From Chryseobacterium suipulveris (GTDB lineage Bacteria; Bacteroidota; Bacteroidia; Flavobacteriales; Weeksellaceae): a stretch of 64,000 nt of DNA. The stretch lies in contig NZ_CP094532.1 in NCBI RefSeq assembly GCF_022811685.1, positions 1,265,501 to 1,329,500 on the forward strand. The letters are read 5' to 3'. Below the pieces are notes generated by a model. The model was not told the DNA's origin and made no database searches. It worked only from the letters and a program-made list of their open reading frames with translations. Positions 45,285 through 54,710 of the stretch are shown here, in pieces. The position numbers and the translations under genes were made by a program. Positions within the stretch are counted from its first letter, which is position 1; the number at the start of each line of letters is the position of its first letter.

Positions 45285-46008
45285 TGAGATTGATTTTCAA
45301 ATATGCAGTATGAGTATTGCCATTAATTTGTTTGCTGATTTCGAAATTTTTACGGTAAAGCATTTTTAGCCGTTGTTCCAAAGATTCGCCACCAAAACCA
45401 CTGTTTTTTTTTGTTAGTGGTGTTTTTTGAGTGATTCTGTTTTCTACTTTTACTTCTAAAATTTTATTTTTCAACGACATAAATACGTATATAAAGGAAT
45501 CCTCAGATAGAAAATCGGTATGTTTGAAGGCATTTTCTACAAAATCGACGGTAATGAGTGGTGCTAAAACTTTTTCATTATATGTTTCATCTTCTTGGTC
45601 GATATGAGATTTGATTCTAAAATTAAATAATGGATTGAGTTTTATTTTATTGATCTCGATTAGATTAATGGTGAAGTCGAATTCGGATTTTGGTGTAACA
45701 AATTTTTCACTACTTTCATAAAGGATGTAATCTAAAACGCCCGAAAGTTTGTCTAAAGAATTATAGGTTTGATAAGCGTGGCTTTGTACAGAATTTAAGA
45801 TATTCTTGAATAAATGTGGGCTTAGTTTGGTCTCAATATAGTCTATGCGAACATTATTAAGACGATTTTGTAATTTTTTTTTGTCCGTTTCTAAATTCAT
45901 AATTTCTTTTTGAAGCCTTCTATTTTGAATAAACAGAAAGAAAATTGAAGCAATAAGAATGAAAATAAAAGTAGAAAGATAAATCCAAAAATTCCAAGAG
46001 TATTCCAT
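45250..46008 (-). CDS. LytS/YehU-type sensor histidine kinase
   Basis: 252 aa. One N-terminal membrane segment (FWIYLSTFIFILIASIFFLF), a coiled linker, then the His_kinase core with phosphoacceptor His in IETKLSPHLFKNILNSVQSH, N-box VDFVENAFKHTD and G-box GFGGESLEQRLKMLY. It lacks a periplasmic sensor domain, so it may sense inside the membrane. It is co-translated with the response regulator. Confidence 0.9.
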   Translation of the reverse strand: MEYSWNFWIYLSTFIFILIASIFFLFIQNRRLQKEIMNLETDKKKLQNRLNNVRIDYIETKLSPHLFKNILNSVQSHAYQTYNSLDKLSGVLDYILYESSEKFVTPKSEFDFTINLIEINKIKLNPLFNFRIKSHIDQEDETYNEKVLAPLITVDFVENAFKHTDFLSEDSFIYVFMSLKNKILEVKVENRITQKTPLTKKNSGFGGESLEQRLKMLYRKNFEISKQINGNTHTAYLKINLNEKYNQVRYTR

Positions 46009-46024
46009 TATTTATAAAATTGTT

Positions 46025-46032
46025 CAAATGTA
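46025..46032 (-). promoter_or_regulatory. candidate -7 box before the kinase gene
   Basis: TACATTTG on the minus strand, 16 bases before the kinase ATG, fits TAnnTTTG. No TTG at the expected distance was seen. The interval 46009-46215 holds no gene. Confidence 0.35.
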
Positions 46033-46215
46033 CGTGTTATTTGGGAAAGCTGGATGGGAAAATTAGCTCTTTTGCAAAATAAGCGTTGGAAAAGGCATGG
46101 GCATTTTGTAAATGTGCTGATGAGCGATGGCAAAAAAAGCGGCTGGAAAAAAGAATAAATTTTGGGTGGAGAAAAGGTTTTTATTTTTATGCGTAATTTT
46201 TTTTAATAGCATTGC

Positions 46216-46347
46216 ATATAACGGTTTGGGTATTGCCGAAGGCGGGGATTTTTAGCGCTAAAGTTCAATCGAAAAACGAAAGTTGAACCTTGTACAAATG
46301 TCCAATCGAAGCCGTTCAGCCCCGCTTTTGGCAATACCTTGTTAGCG
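46216..46347 (-). repeat. attC site 40 (short class)
   Basis: 132 bp, class S (GGGTATTGCCGAAGGCGGGG). Boxes ATATAAC and GTTAGCG. Left box matches the right box of site 39 across the 5.2-kb segment. Confidence 0.82.
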
Positions 46348-46860
46348 GTAGTTTTTTTGTTTGTTACTAAATATACTGCGGTACTTATAAAATCGATATG
46401 CCATAAATAGAGTTCCTATTCCTCCAATTAAGCCAATATAAATTAGTGAACTTTCTTTTTTCTCATATTCTTCCTTGCCAATTAGAACCTGTCCATCTCT
46501 TTCTACTTGAATTAAGTCAATGTTTATGTTCTCCCTTTCGTTAGAACTCGGTCGGTAGTAAACTTTAACCTTGTCTCCAACATTTACTTTTTTAAGCAAG
46601 TCTTCGTATTCTTTTGACATTCTGTAAATGCCTAAATCTTCGTCCAAGTCTTTTAAGGATAGGTAAAATACATTTGATTTACGACCCTTACTTCCATAAT
46701 GAATATCAATTCCTTTGTCGATTATAATATTTTCATATTGTGCATATTTTGATAAGTCAAGATTTTGTTTTCCGTAACCGATATAAGCAAGAAAAAAATA
46801 TAAAATCGATGTTGAAGCAAACAAGATTGAGCTTAGTAAATGCTTTGTTTTTTTATTCAT
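46342..46860 (-). CDS. DUF3592-like membrane protein
   Basis: 172 aa with one hydrophobic segment near the start (LLSSILFASTSILYFFLAYI) and one near 143-163, and a beta-rich loop between (DKVKVYYRPSSNERENI), the arrangement of DUF3592 proteins. The TAA stop is inside the attC end box. Start MNKKTK at 46860. Function unknown. Confidence 0.68.
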   Translation of the reverse strand: MNKKTKHLLSSILFASTSILYFFLAYIGYGKQNLDLSKYAQYENIIIDKGIDIHYGSKGRKSNVFYLSLKDLDEDLGIYRMSKEYEDLLKKVNVGDKVKVYYRPSSNERENINIDLIQVERDGQVLIGKEEYEKKESSLIYIGLIGGIGTLFMAYRFYKYRSIFSNKQKNYR

Positions 46861-46891
46861 TGTCAATTCTCGTGTCGTCTGTTAAAATTAC

Positions 46892-46979
46892 CGCTAACGG
46901 GAAAGGGCTTTGCGAAGTTACGCCAAAAACGAGGCTGCCATAGCTTTGGAGGCGTAATTTTGCAAAACCCATGTTATCT
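46892..46979 (-). repeat. attC site 41 (minimal)
   Basis: 88 bp. Arms GGGCTTTGCGAAGTTACGCC and GGCGTAATTTTGCAAAACCC with a short centre. Boxes CGCTAAC and GTTATCT. Confidence 0.75.
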
Positions 46980-47361
46980 GCTGTTTTTGTTTAATATTCA
47001 TACCGCTAATCTACAAAAACAGTTTCAGTTTTATCTCCAATCTGCTTGTTTTTTTTCGTTTTTTTATTTTGCAAAACCCCGCTTTGCGAAGTCATAAAAC
47101 GAAGAGAGGAAAATCTCAGTGTCAAAAATTTTTGTTTTAAGCCACCGAAGGAAAATCCATGGTGTTGACTTTGTCATTTTTTTTCGGTAACTTCGCCAAA
47201 CTTAATAGCGAGTATTCGCTTTGAAAGTAAACTTTCAGCAAAGATCTCTTTGTAAGTTTGACAGCGAAATCCATACTTCCTTTCGCTTAATCTCAAAAAT
47301 TTTTTCCGCTAAAATCCAACCTGATTTTCCTCTAAAAACCGCAATATTGGTATAAAATTGC
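46980..47361 (-). other. ORF-less cassette, family 4
   Basis: A 382-bp interval between boxes GTTATCTGCT and TTGCAGATAAC with no coding frame. It contains short inverted pairs such as AAAGTAAACTTTCAGC and GCGAAGTC...GCTTTGCGAAG. It does not share the vocabulary of the other ORF-less families and may be a decayed gene. Confidence 0.5.
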
Positions 47362-47557
47362 AGATAACGGAAAGGGGCTTTGCGAGGTGCGGGCTACTGC
47401 AACCGAAAGTGGAGAGGAGGGCGAAACTCTAGCAAAAACTTTTTCCATTTTTTAAAATTACAAAAAAACTAAAAAATGGAAAAGTTTTTTGCGGGTATTT
47501 TCTAAAAATTTTCTGAGATTTCCTTCAACCCCGCATCTTGCAAAACCCATGTTATCT
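47362..47557 (-). repeat. attC site 42
   Basis: 196 bp, class C. Boxes AGATAAC and GTTATCT. Confidence 0.86.
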
Positions 47558-48076
47558 GCTGTTGCAATTTTCAAGCATTTTTGATATTAAATTGTCATAT
47601 TTACCTTGAGTTTCTAAAATTGTTCCGTGTTCTGTTTCCAAATCATATTTTATCTGAAAATCTTCATATTCTTTATAATTTTCATCATATAATCTTTGGA
47701 AAATTTCATTAAAGTCTTTCGTATTCTTTATTGATTTATCAACTATTTTTTGAAGTTTAGATGCAAATATTTGTGCTATATCAAAATGTTTTTGTTCGTG
47801 ATTCAGTAATTTTTCAGAAATATGTTGCGGTTTAATCCATGAAATTGTTGTGTCAAAAGTAGGATAAATTTTCACTTTTATTTTTCCTGTCCAAATAGAA
47901 GTTGATAAAATTTTATATTCAAGCGTTATCATTGAACCTGCAGATTTTTCACTTTCCACTTTTGGAATTTCTCCATTGAAATCTTGAGATTTTAATTTAT
48001 ATTGATTATTCCACTCAATTTTTTGAGCAAAACCGAAAAAAGAAAAGAAAATTAGTAAAAAATTTAATGTTTTCAT
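47552..48076 (-). CDS. DUF922 exported putative zinc protease
   Basis: 174 aa, leader MKTLNFLLIFFSFFGFAQ. The motif LNHEQKHFDIAQ gives an HExxH zinc site followed by F-D-I, as in DUF922. The opening IEWNNQYKLKSQDFNGEIP is also family-typical. The TAA stop is in the attC end box. Substrate unknown. Confidence 0.85.
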   Translation of the reverse strand: MKTLNFLLIFFSFFGFAQKIEWNNQYKLKSQDFNGEIPKVESEKSAGSMITLEYKILSTSIWTGKIKVKIYPTFDTTISWIKPQHISEKLLNHEQKHFDIAQIFASKLQKIVDKSIKNTKDFNEIFQRLYDENYKEYEDFQIKYDLETEHGTILETQGKYDNLISKMLENCNSR

Positions 48077-48105
48077 TTTTTAGCGATATTTTTAGACGCA
48101 ATAGC

Positions 48106-48301
48106 AGATAACGGAAAGGGGCTTTGCGAGGTGCGGGCTACTGCAACCGAAAGTGGAGAGGAGAACCAATCTCTAGCAAAAACTTTTTCCATTTTTTAAA
48201 ATTACGAAAAAACTAAAAAATGGAAAAGTTTTTTGCGGGTATTTTCTAGGATATTTCTAAGATTTCCTTCAACCCCGCATCTTGCAAAACCCATGTTACC
48301 T
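48106..48301 (-). repeat. attC site 43
   Basis: 196 bp, class C. Boxes AGATAAC and GTTACCT. Confidence 0.86.
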
Positions 48302-48310
48302 GCAGTATCT

Positions 48311-48934
48311 TTAAGGTATTTGATAATTATAGATTAGAGTTTTTAGTTTACTATTTTTAAAAATCATTTCGGCAGAAAACTCAAGTCCGTCATGTACAAA
48401 TGGTTTTAGATTTCCAAATTCGTAATTATTTCGGTTCTCGTTCATTGTGAAAGTCCAATATAAAGTTTCATTTCCATTGTTAATTTTCGTTGAATCAGGT
48501 TTTCCATAAATTTTTTCCACGAATATTTTTGACATTCCGAGTTTAATTTTCTTGTCTGTTTGAATTTCAGTTGTTTCAATTGAATTTAAAGAATCTTCAA
48601 CCATTATTTTATCTGCTTTCATAAGTTCAATCAGTTTTTTATTCTTTAAAGGTTCATCTGTCAAAATTAGCGTTGTAATTGAATAATCAGTGTAAGGAAT
48701 GAAAAATAATTTTTGATTTTTAAATCTGAACCATTTTGAATTTTCTCCATTTGCAAATTTTTCAAAGTCTGTTTCAGATAAATGTATGAAGTCAGGAAAG
48801 ATAGTTTTTTCTGCAATCTTTATTTTATTGATTTTTGAAAGTTTTTCGGAATTACTCTGTTCACCCATGTTGTTTTTTGAACAAGAAACAATGAAAAATA
48901 TTGCTAAAACTCCTTTTAGGACGGCTTTTGTCAT
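48311..48934 (-). CDS. lipoprotein of unknown function
   Basis: 207 aa from the ATG at 48934, leader MTKAVLKGVLAIFFIVSC. Central part includes KLGMSKIFVEKIYGKPDSTKI, like the SmpA/BamE-type ligand hairpin found in many small lipoproteins. C-terminal strands YEFGNLKPFVHDGLEFSAEMIF. The long frame upstream (76 codons) is attC site 44 sequence. Confidence 0.68.
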   Translation of the reverse strand: MTKAVLKGVLAIFFIVSCSKNNMGEQSNSEKLSKINKIKIAEKTIFPDFIHLSETDFEKFANGENSKWFRFKNQKLFFIPYTDYSITTLILTDEPLKNKKLIELMKADKIMVEDSLNSIETTEIQTDKKIKLGMSKIFVEKIYGKPDSTKINNGNETLYWTFTMNENRNNYEFGNLKPFVHDGLEFSAEMIFKNSKLKTLIYNYQIP

Positions 48935-48942
48935 GATATTGC

Positions 48943-49136
48943 AGGTAACGGAAAAAGTATTTGCGAAGGGCGGGCTAAATTGGACGAAAAGTTCAATTTC
49001 GACCAACCGAAGCGAATGCTTTTTTCGTGGAACTAAACTACAAAAAAATTGTGGAACGAAAAAGCAGGCGCGACTAAATGCATCGGGTAGTTCTATTAAA
49101 TATTCAACCCCGCCTTTTGCAAATACTATGTTATGC
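48943..49136 (-). repeat. attC site 44
   Basis: 194 bp, class A, same body as site 22. Boxes AGGTAAC and GTTATGC. Confidence 0.86.
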
Positions 49137-49145
49137 GACGTCGTT

Positions 49146-49739
49146 TTATTCATCAAATTCAAATTCTGCTGATTTTTCGAACTTACAGTCGTTATTAATT
49201 ATGTCAAATTTTCTAAAGTCAGAATCTTTTATGAAAAGCATTTTGCGTAATTCAAGTCCGTCAGGATAGCGAAATTCGTAAATGCCATATTTTGAGTCAA
49301 TTAGTTTTATTCTCAAATTTGTTTTGTGTTTTTGAGGAAACCTAGAAATAAAAATGATGTTATATTCTTTTTCATTTATTTTTTTAACAGATTTTATTTT
49401 TTCTTTTATTAATTCACAGCCACTAACTTGCAAAAAATCATCATTTATTTGTAATTTAGTATCATTACACCAATCACAAGGTGCATATAGAAAATATTCA
49501 TTGTTAAATTTGTGTATTCTTATCCATTTTGAATTTAATCCAATCTTCATTATTTTTTCAGTTTTTCCCTCATCAAAATTTTTAAAATTAGATAAATCAT
49601 TATACATTTTAGAATTTCGATTTTGAATTTTGTAAATATTATGACCTTTTTCCTTTTTTAGAAATATTGTATCTTTTGTTTGAGAAAAACAAATAATAGA
49701 AATTAGTGTCAGTGTTAATAAAATGAATTTTCTATTCAT
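49146..49739 (-). CDS. exported hypothetical protein, copy 2
   Basis: Same 197-aa product as at 23248-23841, with the attC to its left copied too. On the right side the two copies lead into different attC classes (site 23 against site 45), which marks the cassette edge at the ATAAC box. Confidence 0.72.
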   Translation of the reverse strand: MNRKFILLTLTLISIICFSQTKDTIFLKKEKGHNIYKIQNRNSKMYNDLSNFKNFDEGKTEKIMKIGLNSKWIRIHKFNNEYFLYAPCDWCNDTKLQINDDFLQVSGCELIKEKIKSVKKINEKEYNIIFISRFPQKHKTNLRIKLIDSKYGIYEFRYPDGLELRKMLFIKDSDFRKFDIINNDCKFEKSAEFEFDE

Positions 49740-49760
49740 AACGGGTTTTGATACGATGTC

Positions 49761-49958
49761 GCATAACGGGAAAGGGCTTGGCGAAGGCGGGGATAAGATA
49801 GACGGAAATTCCAACTAAACCCGAACCGAGCAAAAACCATTTTCGTTTTTTCAAAATTACAAAAAATAAAAAAACGAAATGGTTTTTTGCGGCTAAAAAT
49901 GCTAAAAAGTTCAACGCAAGGGAACTTCAACCCCGCTTTTGCCAAACCCATGTTGTGC
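49761..49958 (-). repeat. attC site 45
   Basis: 198 bp, class D. Boxes GCATAAC and GTTGTGC. Same body as site 50. Confidence 0.86.
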
Positions 49959-50402
49959 GCAGTATTTTTAGTTCGGCGACTTGGATTTAACTCGTTAAAT
50001 TCAGGTCAGAGAATTAAAAATCAAGCACGACAATTTTTTTCACCCACGAAATAGCGAAGATTTTCAGAATTTTATTCACGGATTTTAGAAAAGCATTCAC
50101 GCAGAATTTATTCACGCAGTTAAGTGAAAAATTTGTAAAAGTCAAGCACAATTTTTACAATCCAGTGGAATTTTTGTAGATTGATTTTAGGCTTTTTGCG
50201 CATTTTTCAGTCAGCGTTTTGAAAAATTCAGCACAATTTTTAATACTCAAATCCGTAAGTTTTTCGCAAAGTTTTTTTCTGGATTTAGGAAAATCAGCGC
50301 AAAGAATTTCAGATTTCATTCAGTTTTAGAAGTTTAAATTCAGGTCAAAATTTTGATTTTTCAGACCGAAATTTCTTTTTGATACCGCGCTTCTAATATT
50401 GC
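49959..50402 (-). other. ORF-less cassette, family 1, type D, copy 1
   Basis: A 444-bp interval without credible ORF. It is repeated with its attC at 58282-58725. It aligns by eye with the type C cassettes (17357 and 59762) at both ends. It contains two TTCACGCA and two TCAAGCAC words. The last 90 bp and the first 80 bp are best conserved. Confidence 0.7.
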
Positions 50403-50593
50403 GCACAACGGAAAAGGGCTTTGCGAGGTGCGGGTTACTGCAACTGGAAGTGGAGAGGAGAACCGAACGCTAGCAAAAACTTTTTCCATTTTTTAAAATT
50501 ACGAAAAAACTAAAAAATGGAAAAGTTTTTTGCGGGTATTTTCTAGGATTTTTCTGAGATTTCCTTCAACCCGCATCTTGCAAAACCCATGTT
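50403..50593 (-). repeat. attC site 46, split by an IS91-like element
   Basis: Class C, left box GCACAAC. The right arm is normal up to AAACCCATG, then the IS sequence begins. The remaining half of the right box (TTACCTGCAG) is found at 53012, beyond the element. Confidence 0.82.
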
Positions 50594-50664
50594 GAACTAA
50601 ACCTTCGGTAGCTTTCTCAGCGCTATATTTAGTTACTTTGTAAAACTAATTAAAAATCAGTAAA

Positions 50665-51614
50665 ATGGCAACAAAAAAAAGAGTGTAGAAGAGCTTAGAG
50701 AAAACAAGATCATCAATCAGGCAAAGCGCGAAGTTCCGGGATTTGCGGAGCTTTTGCATAGGTTTGAACGTACGGTTTCTGTATTGGGAAGAAGCCAAAG
50801 TACCTTTCAAAATTACTCCAGACACGTCGCTGCGGTGTCGCTACATTTCGGAAAAATTCCTACAGAATTGGATCCCGAGCAAATTCACGATTACCTTTTT
50901 TACCTTCAGAAAAAATCAAAATCACCTTCACAGTCGTATTTTAAACACACCGTTTACGGACTTCGATTTCTGCTTAAATCGGAAGGTTTGAGCTATGATT
51001 ATTTGAGTCTTCCGGAAATTAAAAGAGAGAAAAAACTGCCTGTAGTGCTTAGTAAACAGGAGGTTTGGCAGATGTTGTCCGGCTGTAAACTTTTAAAACA
51101 TAAAATTTTGATCGGCATTCTTTACGGCTGCGGATTGCGCTGTATGGAAGTTCGAAATCTCCGTTTGTGCGACTTAGATTTTGGTCGAAAACAACTCAAA
51201 GTGGTTCAGGGAAAAGGCAAAAAAGACCGCTATTTACCACTTTCCGAACATCTGATTCGTGGGCTCAAAAAGTATATCGAAGCGGAAAAACCGGAAGATT
51301 ATCTCTTTGGAGAACCTCGTGGAGGGCGTGCTGGTGGCGATTTCGATTCCCGTTACTCCCAGCGCGGCGTTCAGTGGGCGGTAAAGCAGGCATCAAAAAC
51401 GGCAAATATCCTGAAAGAAGTGAGTGTCCATACGCTTCGGCACAGTTTTGCGACGCATCTTCTGGAAGATGGGATGGATATTTTGAGCATCAAAAATCTT
51501 CTCGGTCACGAAAGTATCGATACCACGCTGGTTTATCTTCAAATTGCCCAGCTTTCAACCCAAAAACTCTTTTCACCGCTCGATACCCTTTTTTCAGAAT
51601 TTGGGAAAAAATGA
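50665..51614 (+). pseudogene. XerC/D-type tyrosine recombinase, frame change near start
   Basis: About 316 aa if read across a run of eight A at 50673-50680. From the ATG at 50665 the zero frame stops after eight codons. A -1 slip on the A run continues KSVEELRENKIINQAKREV into the long frame. Catalytic residues are present: Arg in GCGLRCMEVRNLRL, HTLRH and GHESIDTTLVYL with the nucleophile Tyr. SAM-like N-terminal domain at about 40-110. Whether the slip is programmed or a read error is open. The stop overlaps the transposase start as ATGA. Confidence 0.72.
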
Positions 51615-52777
51615 GCGGTTTAAAAACCTCAAAAAAACAGTCAGTTCAACCTCAATCTCAACCTCAATACGAAGTCGCCGATGTTTTAAACAAATTAGGT
51701 TCAAAATTGGAAGATTTAGGACTTAATTCTTGGCAATTACGAACACTTTCAGCGTTGAAAAAATGCCGTACCTCTGCTTTGGGTGGTCATATTGACGCTT
51801 GTGATGAATGTGGAAATGTAAGCATCAGTTACAACTCCTGCCGAAACCGTCATTGCCCAAAATGTCAGAGCAAAAACCGAGAGCAATGGATTGAAAATCG
51901 GGAAACCGAACTGCTTCCGGTACCTTATTTCCACGTGGTTTTTACGCTTCCTGATGTATTGAACAAAACCGCGCTTCACGAGCCCAAAATGTTGTACGAT
52001 TTTTTATTTGAATCTGCCTGGGAAACGCTTCAAACGTTTGGTGAAAATCGAGGTTTAAAAATGGGAATGATTGCTGTTTTGCACACTTGGGGGCAGAATC
52101 TGAGCCTTCATCCGCATTTGCACTGCATTGTTCCGGGCGGTGGAGTGGATGAAAGCGGAGCTTGGAAAAATCTACGTTCAGACGGCAAATTTTTGTTTCC
52201 GGTAAAGGCTTTGAGTAAAGTTTTCAGGGCTAAATTTTGTGAGAAATTAAAAGATAAAAACTTTGAAGAGTATACCAAAATCAGGCAAAATCTGTGGGAA
52301 AAGTCTTGGGTTGTTTACGCCAAAAAGCCTTTTGGAAGCCCAAAATCTGTGGTAGAATATTTGGGCAGATACACGCATAAAATCGCCATCAGCAACCAGA
52401 GAATCAGGAAAATTGACGCGGAAACGGTAACTTTTTCTTACAAAGATTACCGCCAAAAAGGCATCAAAAAGCAGATGGTTTTGAGCCATGAAGAGTTTAT
52501 CCGCCGTTTTGTGATGCATATTTTACCGAAAAGATTTGTAAAAATCCGTCATTATGGTTTTTTGAGCAGCACCTGGAAGCGTATCAAACTTAAAAATCTA
52601 CAACAAAATTTAGGCATCCAGCCCAAAGAAAAGCTTCCGCCAAAAGCTTTTCAGCCGAAATGTACGTGTTGTAAAGATGGAAATCTTGTGACGATTGCCA
52701 CGTTCGATCTACGAGGTCCGCCAAGTTGGTTTTTGGAGATGAGCCGAAATTTACCTGCTCCTAAATCTGCATTTTAG
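51611..52777 (+). CDS. IS91-family transposase
   Basis: 388 aa rolling-circle transposase. N-terminal zinc finger CDECGNVSISYNSCRNRHCPKC, then the domain with PYFHVVFTLPDVLN, the HUH-like HLHCIVPGGGV and the Tyr pair in YLGRYTHKIAISN. The start overlaps the recombinase stop (ATGA), so it needs translational coupling. Full length, no internal stops. C-terminal metal-binding CTCC is present. Confidence 0.9.
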   Translation: MSGLKTSKKQSVQPQSQPQYEVADVLNKLGSKLEDLGLNSWQLRTLSALKKCRTSALGGHIDACDECGNVSISYNSCRNRHCPKCQSKNREQWIENRETELLPVPYFHVVFTLPDVLNKTALHEPKMLYDFLFESAWETLQTFGENRGLKMGMIAVLHTWGQNLSLHPHLHCIVPGGGVDESGAWKNLRSDGKFLFPVKALSKVFRAKFCEKLKDKNFEEYTKIRQNLWEKSWVVYAKKPFGSPKSVVEYLGRYTHKIAISNQRIRKIDAETVTFSYKDYRQKGIKKQMVLSHEEFIRRFVMHILPKRFVKIRHYGFLSSTWKRIKLKNLQQNLGIQPKEKLPPKAFQPKCTCCKDGNLVTIATFDLRGPPSWFLEMSRNLPAPKSAF

Positions 52778-52855
52778 CGGATTTGGGTAAGGGAAATGTT
52801 AACCTAACGTGAAGGAAAGCACGATAAAACCAAGAAAAACTCGCCAAAATCACCC

Positions 52856-52887
52856 ACAAAAAAAGAGACTCTTCTCAAAGTCTCTTG
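52856..52887 (-). terminator. rho-independent terminator, minus strand
   Basis: Stem AAGAGACT with AGTCTCTT and an eight-base loop. On the minus strand it is followed by a run of seven T. It would stop transcription coming from the arsenic cassette into the element; on the plus strand the T run is absent. Confidence 0.65.
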
Positions 52888-53027
52888 TATCTCTAAAAAT
52901 CTTTTGTCGATAAACCCATAGTGTGGGAAAATACCCAACCAAAAGCTGCCGAAGGTTCCGTTCAACAGGGTTTTCATTGTTCGTGCTGCGCACGCAACGA
53001 AAACTTAGCTATTACCTGCAGTTCTTT

Positions 53028-53639
53028 TTATTCAGCAAGTTTTGAGAAAAGATAGAACATTTCTTGTCCGATTTCTATACTTTTTTGCAAATATTTTTTG
53101 TTCATTTCTGTTGTTCCGTAAAAAGTTTTCGGGTCTTCGTAGCGAATTGCAATTCTTTTGTCCGCTCCTGCAATGAAAGGACAGCCTTGGTCTGCACTCG
53201 AACAAGTCATAATTGCACAAAAATGGCTTTCAGGATTAAATTTGTCGTCGTATCTTTTTGAAAATCCTATAATTGGACTTTCATTTTCATCAAATTTTAT
53301 GGCGTAAATTGGATTTTGATTTTCGGATAATTTAACGATTTCAAAACCTTGATTTGCCAAGGTTTCCGCAACTTTAGGGAACATTGCAGTTGCTTGTGTT
53401 CCGCCCGAAAAACACGATACATTTTCTATTTTAAAATAATTTGCCAAAGTTTGCGCCCAAATCTGCGACAAATGACTTCTCCGTGAATTGTGTGTGCAAA
53501 TAAAGTTCAGACGAATTTTTTCGCTTGTGTTTCTTTTGCTTTGAATGTAGTCAATTAGCGGTTGCAAAACTTCTTTTCTTTCTTTGGAAATTTCGCTGTT
53601 TTGAAAGTTTGAAATGATTTCAAGAATTTTAGAGTTCAT
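53028..53639 (-). CDS. arsC: arsenate reductase, LMW-PTP type
   Basis: 203 aa. Phosphatase P-loop CTHNSRRS (Cys-x5-Arg) near residue 49, followed by SQIWAQ and FSGGT, and the second cysteine region [10 protein letters not shown]. This is the thioredoxin-linked or mycothiol-like protein-tyrosine-phosphatase fold of arsenate reductases in Bacteroidota. It overlaps acr3 by 11 bp. It reduces arsenate to arsenite for export by its neighbour. Confidence 0.9.
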   Translation of the reverse strand: MNSKILEIISNFQNSEISKERKEVLQPLIDYIQSKRNTSEKIRLNFICTHNSRRSHLSQIWAQTLANYFKIENVSCFSGGTQATAMFPKVAETLANQGFEIVKLSENQNPIYAIKFDENESPIIGFSKRYDDKFNPESHFCAIMTCSSADQGCPFIAGADKRIAIRYEDPKTFYGTTEMNKKYLQKSIEIGQEMFYLFSKLAE

Positions 53640-54669
53640 TTTTATAGTATTTTGATTTTAGATAAAGACTGATTTTTACGAGTAGAATTAAAACGGGAAC
53701 TTCAACTAAAGGTCCGATTACGCCTGCAAATGCCTGTGGCGAATGAATTCCGAAAACGGCAATAGCAACTGCAATCGCCAATTCAAAATTATTTCCTGTT
53801 GCCGTAAATGAGATTGAAGCGTTTTTGTCGTATGGAATTTTCATTGATTTTCCCAAAAAGAAACTCACGAAAAACATCAACATAAAATAAATGACAAGCG
53901 GGATTGCAATTTTCACAACATCAAATGGAAGTTCTAAAATTTTGTCGCCTTTCAAACTGAACATCAGAACAATCGTAAACAAAAGCGCATACAAAGTAAA
54001 GGGCGAAATAAAGGGAACAAATTTTCTATCAAACCAAGTTTTTCCCTTATGTTTGATGAGAAAATATCGGCTCAAAAAACCAAGCAAAAAAGGAATTCCC
54101 AAATAGATTAAAACGCTTTCTGCAACATCTTTCATTGGAACTTGAACATTGAAATTTCCCAATCCCAATTTTTGTGGCAAAACATTAATGAAAAGCCAAG
54201 CGTAAAAACTATAAGTTATCAATTGAAAAATGCTGTTTAGAGCAATTAACAATGCTCCATATTCTCGGTTTCCTTTTGCCAAATCGTTCCAAACAATCAC
54301 CATTGCGATACATCTCGCCAAACCAATTAAGATTAATCCGACCATATAATCAGGCTCATTTCTTAAAAAAATAATTGCGAGAACAAACATTAAAATCGGG
54401 CCAATTATCCAATTCAGAAGTAAAGAAAGCGACATCGCTTTTTTGTCGGAAAATGCTTTTGGAAGTAGGGAATAATCCACTTTTGCAAGTGGTGGATACA
54501 TCATCAAAATCAATCCTATTGCTAAAAGTATGTTCGTTGAAGCTACAGAAAGTTTTTCGTTAATTTCTTTAATATTTGGGAAAAAATATCCCAAAGTAAC
54601 GCCGAAAATCATCGCAAGGAAAATCCAAAGCGTGAGATAACGGTCTAAAAATTTGAGTTTTGGTTTCAT
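53629..54669 (-). CDS. acr3: ACR3-type arsenite efflux transporter
   Basis: 346 aa, about ten membrane helices. Characteristic Acr3 segments: [20 protein letters not shown], in which the Cys is the conserved arsenite-binding residue, and [20 protein letters not shown], with [13 protein letters not shown]. Second gene of the arsenic cassette; starts 42 bp after arsR, with an ArsR-like site between. Confidence 0.94.
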   Translation of the reverse strand: MKPKLKFLDRYLTLWIFLAMIFGVTLGYFFPNIKEINEKLSVASTNILLAIGLILMMYPPLAKVDYSLLPKAFSDKKAMSLSLLLNWIIGPILMFVLAIIFLRNEPDYMVGLILIGLARCIAMVIVWNDLAKGNREYGALLIALNSIFQLITYSFYAWLFINVLPQKLGLGNFNVQVPMKDVAESVLIYLGIPFLLGFLSRYFLIKHKGKTWFDRKFVPFISPFTLYALLFTIVLMFSLKGDKILELPFDVVKIAIPLVIYFMLMFFVSFFLGKSMKIPYDKNASISFTATGNNFELAIAVAIAVFGIHSPQAFAGVIGPLVEVPVLILLVKISLYLKSKYYKNEL

Positions 54670-54673
54670 TTTG

Positions 54674-54693
54674 TATTATTGCGATATTACGAT
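54674..54693 (-). promoter_or_regulatory. candidate ArsR operator upstream of acr3
   Basis: Minus-strand ATCGTAATATCGCAATAATA, the same motif as upstream of arsR with two changes. Position between arsR and acr3 fits repression of the efflux gene. Confidence 0.55.
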
Positions 54694-54710
54694 TAAGTTT
54701 TTTAAATTTT

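Larger units (their letters stand above)
50591..53011 (+). mobile_element. IS91-like element with integrase gene
   Basis: 2.4-kb element with a tyrosine recombinase gene followed by an IS91-type transposase gene. Near its ends lie imperfect inverted repeats of 24 bp, 50591-50614 and 52943-52966. Outside the right one is a strong hairpin (52970-53004, GTTTTC...GAAAAC), as at an IS91 terminus. It is inserted at the crossover of attC site 46, between the G and the TT of the right box. Exact ends and any target preference are inferred. IS91-family elements move by rolling-circle replication and leave no target duplication. Confidence 0.78.

Noticed and set aside
49736..49951. Minus-strand ORFs covering attC site 45 (also 58074-58274)
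   Set aside because: Wholly made of attC sequence. The class D arms happen to lack stops in two frames.
50754..51614. The XerC/D-type recombinase as the integron integrase of this array
   Set aside because: It is coupled by ATGA to an IS91 transposase inside an element that interrupts an attC, and it points the wrong way for an array integrase.
53032..53261. Short ORFs on both strands inside arsC
   Set aside because: Alternative frames of a gene with clear catalytic motifs.
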